64,000 bases of DNA from Fibrobacter sp. UWR3 (GTDB taxonomy: Bacteria; Fibrobacterota; Fibrobacteria; Fibrobacterales; Fibrobacteraceae). The notes beneath the pieces were generated by a model, which was not told the origin of the DNA, did not search any database, and saw only the letters and a program-made list of their open reading frames with translations. The stretch lies in contig NZ_FRCW01000014.1 in assembly GCF_900143055.1 (NCBI RefSeq), forward strand, positions 1 through 64,000, in the 5' to 3' direction. Both the position numbers and the translations under genes were made by a program. This document shows, piece by piece, positions 16,589-25,177 of this stretch (position 1 is the first letter of the stretch; the number at the start of each line of letters is the position of its first letter).

Positions 16589-19500
16589 TTAGTTTTCTCC
16601 CTCGTCCTTCTTTTTCTTGCTCATCAGCTTCTTGACTTCTCCGTATGCCTTTTCAAGGGATGCGTAATCCTTCCAGGTGTGCGCATAGATTCCCTTGCTC
16701 GTGGCACCGTCCGTACCGCGGAGGAATGCGTAGTAAATGCCGCCGAAGTGCTGCTCGAAAATCTGCTGTTCGTCGAGGCCTTTGCCCGATCCGTCGGCGC
16801 GCTTGCCGTAGAACTGCTTGAGCCACTGGATAAGGCAGTAACTGTAGAGCACCCGCTGGACGGAATAGTCCTCGTCCACCTTTTTCTTGATTTCCGCGTC
16901 GCTGTAGTTTTCGAGCGAGTCCGATTTCCAGTCAAGGATGGAGTAACGTTTTTGCTTGTTGACTTCGCGCACGAAAAGCAGATCGATGAAACCCTTGCAC
17001 ACGCGGTGCAGAATCGTAAGCGCCTCGGTTTCTGCAGGGGGCGCGTCCGTGCCGCTATCCTCCGGGTTCCCGGCATAGGCGTTCATGCCGAACTGCACTT
17101 CGGGCTTGTGGTCGTTTAGGGGGAGTTCTACCAGCCTGAAGGTTGCGTCGCGGTGGATTTCTGCACCCTCGATTACGGGGAGGCTTGCGTGCAGCGTGTT
17201 CCACACGAGGCGCGCGGTGATTTCGGTCCATTCCTTCTTGTGGGCGGCAATCGGGAGCGACTGCGCCTTGAATTCTTCCTCGATGACGTTCTCGAGTTCT
17301 GATGTTTCGATATTCGAGTTGTGCCCGAGCGCATCTTCGAGGGACTTGAACCTTTCCCCGAATGCCTTGAAGCGCATACGTTCGAGAATGTTGTGGAGCG
17401 CGTCGCCCACCTTTGTCCCGCGCGGGTAGTTTTCCATACCCGGTACGGGAATTTCTTCTGCCGTAGATTCGCCTTCCTTTTCGGTACGGCTGTCGTCGGC
17501 TTCGGCAATGGGCGTCTCGGCTCGGCCGGAAAGCGAGGAGTATGAATACTGCATTATGCTTGCGCTTGCGACCTTCCCCTGCAGGGATGCGATTTCCACC
17601 TTCTGTTCCGTGATGGCCTTGTCGAGGTCGACCGTATTACTGTTTGCCTCGTTTGTCCTGGCGAGAATGTCCTTGACGAGGTTCGCCTTTTCGGCGATGC
17701 CTTCCTGTGCGGTGACCCACTGGTCTTTTTTCAGCAGGCTGTCGTAAAGGCCCTTGCTGTTTTCGGCGAAGTTCTCGAGGGCGTCCATCAGGAAGTGGAC
17801 ATGCTTGAAGTGTCCGCTTTTTTCACCACCGGATTTGTACCACACGTCGTAACGCGGGATAAGCAACAGCGAAGATGCGCGTGTGAAGTCCACGTAGAAC
17901 AGGCGTTTCCATTCTTCCATCTCTTCGCGCTGGCGGCATTCCTTCGCCGTGTCGCCAAAGCCGAGGTGCAGCGAGTCGTCTTTGCCGTGGGTGATGTAGG
18001 GCGGCTTGGAATTAGGCAACTGCTTGAAGCCCGCGACCGAAATGACTACCGGGAATTCGAGCCCCTTGGACGCGTGGATGGTCATTACCTGCACGGCGTT
18101 GAAGTCGCTGCCCTTTTCGACCAGGTCGCCGTTCTCGTCGTCGGCAGATTCCTCGTAGCGGGCGAGCCCCTGCAGGTGGCGGATAAGGTCGTCGAGCGAG
18201 CACCTGTGATTGTACAGATAGTCGATGGCGTAGTTGCCGATTTGGCGCAGGCGGGCCATGCTCTGCAACCGGGAAACATCCATCAGGCGGTATTCTATTT
18301 GCGTGTCGTCGTAGATGCGTTCCAGCATTTCGGCGTAACGGCGTTTCAGCGCGAGGGTCCTCCAGGAGGCAATCTGCAGGCGTTCCGGGTTGTTCGGGTC
18401 GTCAAATTCCTTGCTTTCGGCGTAGTGCAGTTCCTCGAGGCCGCTGGACTGTTCCGAGCCGCGGGTGGCGCGTTCCCTTTCGGCGACGACATCCTTGAAG
18501 AAGTCGGTAATGAGCACTTCGCTGAGCAGCTGCCTGTTCCATGAAGAAAAATCGGGGGCGTTTATCGCACGGAAGAGCGAAATCCATTCGGCGCATTCCC
18601 TGCTGCGGAACAGGTTCGTCTCCTTGTATTGCGTGTAGGGGACGCCCACGCTCCGCATGATGCTTTCGATGTTTTCCATCTCGCTGCGGGATTTTGCGAG
18701 AATGGCGAAATCCTTGAACGTCACGTTCTTGAGTACCGAATCGTGACCGGGCTTGCCGTAATCCTTGTCGAACACCTGGAGGCGCGTCGTCTTGCCGTCT
18801 TCGCGGAAGGAACACCAGTCGATAATATGCGCGACTGCCGTTGCGGCGAAGCTGTCTGCCGAGATGTCCTTCTCGCTGAGCCAGATGGAGCGGACTTCGT
18901 TGCCGTCGATTTCGGGCGCCTTCTTCTTCTGGCCTGCGTTCTCGCCTTCGGGAGGGTATGAATCCGTAAACTTCACGAGTTCGGGCATCCCTTCTGCGGG
19001 TGCGAAATAATTGCCGGAAAATAGCGCGTTGCAGCCGTTGATAATCCCGTCCGTGGAGCGGAAGTTGTGCACGAGGTCAATTTTCTTGCCGATTTCGCCT
19101 GTCGCCTTCTTGTACACGTTCACGTCGGCGCCCTGGAAACTGTAGATGGATTGCTTGGGGTCGCCTACCACGAAGTTCTGGAACACATTGCTGAAGATAT
19201 CCCACTGCAGCTGGTTCGTGTCCTGGAATTCGTCGATGATGGCGTAGGTGTACTGCGCGCTGAGGCGTTCCTTGAGCGCACTGCCGGGCTCCATGACGGC
19301 CTTGTGGACCGAAAGAATCATGTCGTTGAACGACTGCAACTTGTTTTCGGCCTTGTATGCCTGCCATGCGTCGAAAAGTTGCGGCGTGTGGGCGATAAGG
19401 AACTTGTGGAGCTTGACCTTTTCAACCTTCTTGTCGATGTCGGAAAGGAATCCCTTGAGTTCCTTTAGGTAGCAAAAAGACGCATACATATTCTTGGGCC

Positions 19501-20368
19501 AGTCTTCTTGCGGGCATTTTCCATCTTTGAACGAACCATCGTATAACGGAGTGCCCTTTTTCCATTTCTTTAGACTGCTGAGAAATTCAGGAATCGGCCC
19601 TGTGTTTTTCTTTGTGAAGAATTTGTCCGTATTTGCTTCAAAAATTTCAAGATGGCCTTCCAGATGAAGGGTAGACACGAGTTCTTCAAATTTCTTCGCC
19701 TGCGCAATCTTTTGCAGTTCTTCCAGCGACAGCGCTTTTTCGCCCAGCTTGGGCATTTCGACTTCGTCAATCGTGACGACTTCCTTGCCGCTTGCGTCGA
19801 CTCCCTTGTACATATCGACAGCCTTGATGAAATAGCTTTTCAGGTTCTCGATAAGGCTGGAAGCGCTTTCTGCTTCTCTCAGCAGGGCGATGAATTCGTC
19901 ATCCTTGCTCCACTTGTCGCGAATGTACTGGTCTACCATGTCCTCGACGGCGGAATCGTCGACCATCGCCATGTCGAACGGTCTGCCCGCATCGTAGGCG
20001 TACTCCTTGAGCGCCTTCTGGCAGAAGGAATGGATGGTGAATATCGCCGCGTTGTCCACGTCCTGATAGGCCTTGCGGAAATTCGCCATCTGTTCGGGCG
20101 AAAGTTCGGGCTCGCTCTTGTCGATTCTGCCCTTCTGCAGGACCTCGTCGATTTTCTTGCGGATACGGTCCTTCAGTTCGCCCGCCGCCTTTTCGGTGTA
20201 GGTCACGATCAGGATTTTCTTGAGCGGAGTGCCCTCGGTAAGCATGCGCGCGACTATCAGCTGGATAGTGTATGTCTTGCCGGTGCCTGCGGAAGCCTCG
20301 ATGTAGATGCTCTTGGAAGGAGTGAACTTGTTTATCTTGAATTCATTGATTTCTTCGGACATACTCAC
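16589..20368 (-). CDS. recB: Exodeoxyribonuclease V beta subunit (RecB helicase-nuclease)
   Basis: A 1259-aa protein. The N-terminal UvrD-like helicase has Walker A EASAGTGKT (residues 24-32), IIDEFQDTNQLQWDIF as motif II, and motif V/VI around VMTIHASKGLEFPVV and FYVDFTRASS. The C-terminal RecB nuclease domain carries ILDWKSDSL (the D-x-K active site, around residue 1140) and YSYCLIQWL downstream. These are the 3'-5' motor and the only nuclease site of RecBCD. It overlaps recC by 4 nt (ATGA), a sign of coupled translation. It is somewhat longer than E. coli RecB (about 1180 aa). Confidence 0.95.
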   Translation of the reverse strand: MSMSEEINEFKINKFTPSKSIYIEASAGTGKTYTIQLIVARMLTEGTPLKKILIVTYTEKAAGELKDRIRKKIDEVLQKGRIDKSEPELSPEQMANFRKAYQDVDNAAIFTIHSFCQKALKEYAYDAGRPFDMAMVDDSAVEDMVDQYIRDKWSKDDEFIALLREAESASSLIENLKSYFIKAVDMYKGVDASGKEVVTIDEVEMPKLGEKALSLEELQKIAQAKKFEELVSTLHLEGHLEIFEANTDKFFTKKNTGPIPEFLSSLKKWKKGTPLYDGSFKDGKCPQEDWPKNMYASFCYLKELKGFLSDIDKKVEKVKLHKFLIAHTPQLFDAWQAYKAENKLQSFNDMILSVHKAVMEPGSALKERLSAQYTYAIIDEFQDTNQLQWDIFSNVFQNFVVGDPKQSIYSFQGADVNVYKKATGEIGKKIDLVHNFRSTDGIINGCNALFSGNYFAPAEGMPELVKFTDSYPPEGENAGQKKKAPEIDGNEVRSIWLSEKDISADSFAATAVAHIIDWCSFREDGKTTRLQVFDKDYGKPGHDSVLKNVTFKDFAILAKSRSEMENIESIMRSVGVPYTQYKETNLFRSRECAEWISLFRAINAPDFSSWNRQLLSEVLITDFFKDVVAERERATRGSEQSSGLEELHYAESKEFDDPNNPERLQIASWRTLALKRRYAEMLERIYDDTQIEYRLMDVSRLQSMARLRQIGNYAIDYLYNHRCSLDDLIRHLQGLARYEESADDENGDLVEKGSDFNAVQVMTIHASKGLEFPVVISVAGFKQLPNSKPPYITHGKDDSLHLGFGDTAKECRQREEMEEWKRLFYVDFTRASSLLLIPRYDVWYKSGGEKSGHFKHVHFLMDALENFAENSKGLYDSLLKKDQWVTAQEGIAEKANLVKDILARTNEANSNTVDLDKAITEQKVEIASLQGKVASASIMQYSYSSLSGRAETPIAEADDSRTEKEGESTAEEIPVPGMENYPRGTKVGDALHNILERMRFKAFGERFKSLEDALGHNSNIETSELENVIEEEFKAQSLPIAAHKKEWTEITARLVWNTLHASLPVIEGAEIHRDATFRLVELPLNDHKPEVQFGMNAYAGNPEDSGTDAPPAETEALTILHRVCKGFIDLLFVREVNKQKRYSILDWKSDSLENYSDAEIKKKVDEDYSVQRVLYSYCLIQWLKQFYGKRADGSGKGLDEQQIFEQHFGGIYYAFLRGTDGATSKGIYAHTWKDYASLEKAYGEVKKLMSKKKKDEGEN

Positions 20369-23300
20369 CTCTTATACTTCTTGATGGCGATGAGCCTGTT
20401 CATTTTATCGGTCGCCTCGTCCCATTCGCTTGCGAAATTATCGGGAGAGAATCCGACATCGGTCAAGGGGTTGAAAAGACTCTTCTTGTCGAAAAATGCC
20501 CATGAATCGCTCAGAAGCTTTTCGGCGTAGCTGAAGATATTCTTTTCCTTGAGTTCGCCGATGAGGTCGGCAGGGACTGCCTTGCTGAACGGCATGGATT
20601 TTGTCGCCTCGTCACCGAATGCGGTGGCGTATATGGTCTCGATTTTCTTGCGGGCGTCTGCGGGAGTCATGACTACGCTCGTCTTTGCGGGGCCGCTCAT
20701 TTCCTTGTCGCAGGAATAGATGGAGACGCCGATTGTCTGCGGTGTATTTTCAAGTTCGGGTTTGGCGGTGCCCTTGTACGTAATGACGGCGAGCGCCTTG
20801 ATATAGGGGGACATGTACTTGTCGAAGGAAATTTTTTCGTTCTTGCTGCTAGTCGAGCTGACCTCGATTATTTCTGTCACGTCTTCGATTTTCTTTGCGT
20901 TGCTCCAGTCCAGCTTGCCGGAGAGAAGCCACTGGGAACCGTCGGTACGTGCGAATTGCAAATCCTGGATTTTTTGGCCATACGACCAGTTTGCCTGAAT
21001 GTCCTGCACGAGGCCGGGCGCCTCGGGAGTGCCGCCCATCTGGGTGAGAATCAGCTTCTTCTTGGCGTCGATGGTTTGCCACTGGATTGCCCCGAATTCG
21101 CCGTTAGGCGTCTTTCCCTTCAGTTCGAGGTCTTTCTTGAAGTTTTCGAGTTCTTCCGATTCTCCCGAAAGTTCGGCGGCCAGCGCCTTCTTCAGCACGA
21201 TGCTTGTATCCAGATGGTCGAAATATACGGGTTCGAAAAGTTCCTTCTCGACATCCTCGTCATCTTCGTCAATCAACATGAGCGAGATGCGGAACTGGAA
21301 CGGGTCTTTGAGGAAGCTTGCGAGCGTGTAGAAGCCGACCCTTTCCGGAATACGCACTAGGTATTCCTTCAGCTTGTTTTTGTCCAGCTTTCCGAGCCTT
21401 TCCCTGCGGCGCTTCCTGATTTTTTCCTGGTGTTCCTCTTCGGAGAGGCGCATCCATTCGTACGCTTCCTTGTTGCGCAGGCTCTTGGGCGTGAACAGTT
21501 CGGTTACATCGCGCGTCTCGTCGAGCTTAATCTCCGTCTCCTTCCATTCCACGGCGATGAATTTCCGCAGGTCGTTTACCACCGACGACGGGTACAGTTC
21601 CGCATCCTTCTTGATATCCTTGTTCACGTAGCTCAGGTGGAAACCTTCCCCCGTGCTCATGAGCTGGCACAGGAACGCATAGCGGTTCTTGAGTACGGGC
21701 GAGTCGTCACCGGGCCAGGGCTTGCAGGATTTGCGCAGGTCGAGCGTATTGTGCTGTTTTGCCCCCGGGAACGACATCGCGTCGGCGCCGATAAAGAACA
21801 GGTGCTTTACGGGGAGAGTGCGGTTCGGGGCGAACTTCATGAAGGTAATCCCGTTCACGAAGATGTTCCCGCAACTGTATTCGGTTCCCTGTGCGGCGGT
21901 AAGGAGGGTCTGTTCCACGATTTTCATCGAGATTTCGTTCTGGCCGGCCGCATTCTGCCAGCCGAGAAGCGCAATCGCGTCGGCGACGCGCCTGTAGACG
22001 ATGGTTTCACTCTTGAGTGCATCGGGAACGTGCGGCATGGCAATCCACTTGTCGAGATGTTCCGTGAGCTTTTCCAGGTCGCTGCACTTGTTCTTGCCGA
22101 ATTCCACCCAATCCTCAAGTGTTTCGATGCAGTCGATAAACTTGCAGAGCGACGCCTTGTCGGAACAGGCCATATCGGAGAAGGGCCGTAGTGTATCGCC
22201 GTCGAACTTGACGTCGTATGTCGTCATCTGGGCCATCAGCAGGCGGTTCTTGACCTTGTCCCAGTCATCCTGCTTGTCGCGGGGGCGGAACGTATTCGTT
22301 TCGGATACCCAGTTCTGCCAGGCGTCCACCTCCTCGTTGGTAATCTTGCGGACCGCCTGCACAACGGGATTGCGGACCAGCGCAAAGAAGTCGGGCCTGG
22401 AAATTCCCTTCTGGTCGAGAACGGTAAACAGGCTCGCGAGTGCATTTTCGGTCAGGGAACTCCTTGCGGGCGAATCGACTATCGAGAACGGGATGCGCAT
22501 CGTTTCGCTCTGGTCGAACACCATATTGATTGCCGTGCGGTAATCGTCGAGGCAGGGCGATACTACCAGGATATCCTCGACGCGTGCGCCCTTCCTGAGC
22601 AGCTTGCAGATTTGGGTATGCAGGTTCTCGATTTCGCGGATTCGGGTCGGTGCCGCGGTCACGTCGAGGGTGCCGTCGCCTACGCAGGATTCGAGACCGT
22701 CCATGTTGTTTTCGCGATGTGCGACGGCGTATTGTACCTTGTGCAGGAGGGTGTCTTGCGGCAATTCGATTTCGCGCCCCTCCCTGTCAAAAATGCCGTT
22801 GAAGTCGAAATCGTAGTTGGTCGCCTGGCACCAGAGTTTTATATTGTCGCGTCCGGAACGGCCCCAGTTTACGAGCAGGTCGTTTTCTGCCGGTTGCGTG
22901 CCGTTGCCAGCGTATTCGGAGATATCCTCGATGTCCGTCGTCGGGTCGCCGGATTCGGGATTCCCCGTTTCCATGATTTTCATCTTGTCCCTGATGTGCG
23001 CGGCATCGCCGGTACCCGATTTCCATTCACCGGTCTTGGAAACTTCCCAATTCCTGCAAATCTTCTCAGGGGCGGTAAACGCGTCTTCCCAGAATTCCAT
23101 ACACGGATTCTGGATGAACGCGTACACGTCGTGCTCGCTAGCATATTTCTGCAATATGACGCGGTAGAACTGCCCCATACCCGAAAGTCCGAAGATAAAG
23201 ACGGGGAGAACCTTGCCGTTGTTACCGTGCGGAAGTTTTTCTTCGTTGAATTTACCGTTTTCAAGAGCCTCGAAGAGGTACGGGATGGTAAGGTAATTCC

Positions 23301-23997
23301 GATTTTCGTGCAATTTTTGGGACATTTCCTTGAAAGCTCGGGTCAACAGCGATACATTGTCGCCCTGCTTGTGGAAAATGGCCGAATACAGCTTTTGCTG
23401 CCATGCCTCGCGCCCCGCGAGCTTGCCGTTGAAATTCGCAAAGAACGGCTGCAGTTTACCCGCTTTCCAGTGGTCGAGAATGCCTTCTACATTGCCTTTA
23501 GCATTTTTTGCGAAACCGCTCGGGCGGCTCGTCTCGTATTCCAGGAAGAGTGACGCCATCTTCAGGGCAAAATCGAACAGGTGGTTTTCGTCAAGTCCTC
23601 CCTCCGGGTCGTTCGCGTTCGTGAGGTAGCGGGTCACTTCGTCGTCGATGCGCTTGTAGTTCGGGATACCGTCCGTTTCGCTCGTCAGGTAGGCGAGAAT
23701 CACGTTCATCAGGATATCCGCCGAGAGTTTGCAGAGGCGGGTTGTTTTACCTTCCTTGTCCGTGACGACACCTTCCCCCACCAGGATATCGAACAGGAAC
23801 CTGTCAATGGTGCTCTTGTTCAGGTTGGCGAGCACGCCCTTCTTCTTCATCCAGCGCAGGCGAAACCACTGTTCCAGTTTCGGGTCTGGGAATATAACGA
23901 CCGGGGCGTTGAACGGGTCGGTCCAGGCGGCTGTGAGCGTGTCGATCATCTCGTCGGCGAGATGTTCCAGATTCAATGCAAATTTAAGATGTAGCAT
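20365..23997 (-). CDS. recC: Exodeoxyribonuclease V gamma subunit (RecC)
   Basis: A 1210-aa RecC-like protein. The start MLHLKFALNLEHLADEMID followed by VVIFPDPKLEQWFRLR is the typical RecC opening, and LFFIGADAMSFPG (near residue 725) and LRKSCKPWPGDDSP match the conserved RecC core. RecC is an inactivated helicase scaffold that splits the DNA ends and scans for Chi. It is the first gene of the operon. The promoter should lie in 23998-24060, which is AT-rich with runs of A on both strands. Confidence 0.93.
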   Translation of the reverse strand: MLHLKFALNLEHLADEMIDTLTAAWTDPFNAPVVIFPDPKLEQWFRLRWMKKKGVLANLNKSTIDRFLFDILVGEGVVTDKEGKTTRLCKLSADILMNVILAYLTSETDGIPNYKRIDDEVTRYLTNANDPEGGLDENHLFDFALKMASLFLEYETSRPSGFAKNAKGNVEGILDHWKAGKLQPFFANFNGKLAGREAWQQKLYSAIFHKQGDNVSLLTRAFKEMSQKLHENRNYLTIPYLFEALENGKFNEEKLPHGNNGKVLPVFIFGLSGMGQFYRVILQKYASEHDVYAFIQNPCMEFWEDAFTAPEKICRNWEVSKTGEWKSGTGDAAHIRDKMKIMETGNPESGDPTTDIEDISEYAGNGTQPAENDLLVNWGRSGRDNIKLWCQATNYDFDFNGIFDREGREIELPQDTLLHKVQYAVAHRENNMDGLESCVGDGTLDVTAAPTRIREIENLHTQICKLLRKGARVEDILVVSPCLDDYRTAINMVFDQSETMRIPFSIVDSPARSSLTENALASLFTVLDQKGISRPDFFALVRNPVVQAVRKITNEEVDAWQNWVSETNTFRPRDKQDDWDKVKNRLLMAQMTTYDVKFDGDTLRPFSDMACSDKASLCKFIDCIETLEDWVEFGKNKCSDLEKLTEHLDKWIAMPHVPDALKSETIVYRRVADAIALLGWQNAAGQNEISMKIVEQTLLTAAQGTEYSCGNIFVNGITFMKFAPNRTLPVKHLFFIGADAMSFPGAKQHNTLDLRKSCKPWPGDDSPVLKNRYAFLCQLMSTGEGFHLSYVNKDIKKDAELYPSSVVNDLRKFIAVEWKETEIKLDETRDVTELFTPKSLRNKEAYEWMRLSEEEHQEKIRKRRRERLGKLDKNKLKEYLVRIPERVGFYTLASFLKDPFQFRISLMLIDEDDEDVEKELFEPVYFDHLDTSIVLKKALAAELSGESEELENFKKDLELKGKTPNGEFGAIQWQTIDAKKKLILTQMGGTPEAPGLVQDIQANWSYGQKIQDLQFARTDGSQWLLSGKLDWSNAKKIEDVTEIIEVSSTSSKNEKISFDKYMSPYIKALAVITYKGTAKPELENTPQTIGVSIYSCDKEMSGPAKTSVVMTPADARKKIETIYATAFGDEATKSMPFSKAVPADLIGELKEKNIFSYAEKLLSDSWAFFDKKSLFNPLTDVGFSPDNFASEWDEATDKMNRLIAIKKYKR

Positions 23998-24113
23998 AGG
24001 CTTAATATACTCAAAAAAAATGTCAGTAAAGTGACAATCCGAAAAAAAAGATAATCCGCGCGGATTGCCTCTCTACTTATTTATCGCTCGCTCGGTCGGT
24101 TTTGTAAAATGGG

Positions 24114-24142
24114 TTGCCACGGACCCGCCACAATGCTATATT
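24114..24142 (+). promoter_or_regulatory. Sigma-70-type promoter placed for a leaderless transcript
   Basis: TTGCCA (24114-24119), a 17-nt spacer and TATATT (24137-24142) form a good promoter. The -10 box ends only 6 nt before the ATG at 24149, so transcription should begin at or next to the start codon. No ribosome site is present. Confidence 0.65.
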
Positions 24143-24148
24143 TTGCGC

Positions 24149-25132
24149 ATGCTCAAGATTATCAGGGCTATCAGCCGTTTCCTTTCTACCTATACATCTC
24201 TGGTCGTCATCGGCGCCGCGGTGGTCGCCTTTTTCCTCCCGGTCGCGTTCGGCTGGGTTCACGGCAACACGAGTTCCATCATCCTGGGCGTCATCATGCT
24301 CAGCATGGGTCTTACCATCACCGTCGACGACGTGAAGAACCTCATGAAGCAGCCGCTCCACATTCTGCTCGGGGCCTGCGCGCAGTACACCATCATGCCG
24401 CTGGTGGCCTTCACCCTCACCAAGGTTTTCGGGCTCGACCCGTACCTGGCCGTGGGCATAATCCTTGTGGGTTGCTGCCCGGGTGGCGTCTCGAGCAACG
24501 TGATGAGCTTCCTTGCCAAAGGGGACGTGACGTATTCCGTGAGCATGACGATGGTCTCGACCTTGCTTGCCCCGCTCATGACCCCGCTGCTCGTGCTCTG
24601 GCTTGCCGATACGAGCATCGACGTGAACGCGAAGGGGATGTTCCTGAACATCCTGTACGTGACGGTTGCACCGATTCTGGTTGGCTTTGTTTGCAACTAT
24701 TTCCTGGGCAAGAACCCTGTGTTCAAGGAAGTGCGTGCGAATATGCCCGCGGTTAGCGTGATTGGCCTTGCGCTGATTGTGGGCGGTGTCATCGTGACGG
24801 TGCGCCCGCACCTGCTTACGAACGGGCTTTCGCTGTTGTTCCTCGTGCTTGCGGTGGTGTTTTTCCACAACGGGCTCGGCTACGTGCTGGGCTATACCGT
24901 CGGGCGCATCTTCAAGTTCAACACCGCAAAGAAGCGCACCATCGCTATCGAAGTGGGCGTGCAGAATGCGGGCATGGCGACCGTGCTTGCGGCTGCCTTC
25001 TTCGCGAACCCCGAGAACGTGGCTGCCCACCCGGAGGCAGCGATTTGCGTGGTTCCGTGTGCCATCAGCTGCGCGTACCATTCCATAAGCGGCACGATTG
25101 TCGCGGAGTTCTTTGCGCGCCGTGACCGGTAA
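24149..25132 (+). CDS. Bile acid:sodium symporter family (BASS) transporter
   Basis: A 327-aa membrane protein with about nine or ten hydrophobic helices. The family hallmark is GCCPGGVSSNVMSFLAKGDV (crossover region, near residues 108-127) together with VQNAGMATVLAAAFF near residue 270. BASS proteins move organic anions, for example bile acids, pantoate or keto acids, with sodium; the substrate is unknown. The start at 24149 is chosen over 24065 because MLKIIRAISRFLS begins the conserved region and a promoter -10 box lies within the upstream alternative. It is divergent from recC. Confidence 0.9.
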   Translation: MLKIIRAISRFLSTYTSLVVIGAAVVAFFLPVAFGWVHGNTSSIILGVIMLSMGLTITVDDVKNLMKQPLHILLGACAQYTIMPLVAFTLTKVFGLDPYLAVGIILVGCCPGGVSSNVMSFLAKGDVTYSVSMTMVSTLLAPLMTPLLVLWLADTSIDVNAKGMFLNILYVTVAPILVGFVCNYFLGKNPVFKEVRANMPAVSVIGLALIVGGVIVTVRPHLLTNGLSLLFLVLAVVFFHNGLGYVLGYTVGRIFKFNTAKKRTIAIEVGVQNAGMATVLAAAFFANPENVAAHPEAAICVVPCAISCAYHSISGTIVAEFFARRDR

Positions 25133-25177
25133 ATTATTTATTATTGTGTTATAATAAGTAGGAGGAAACTTCGGGTT

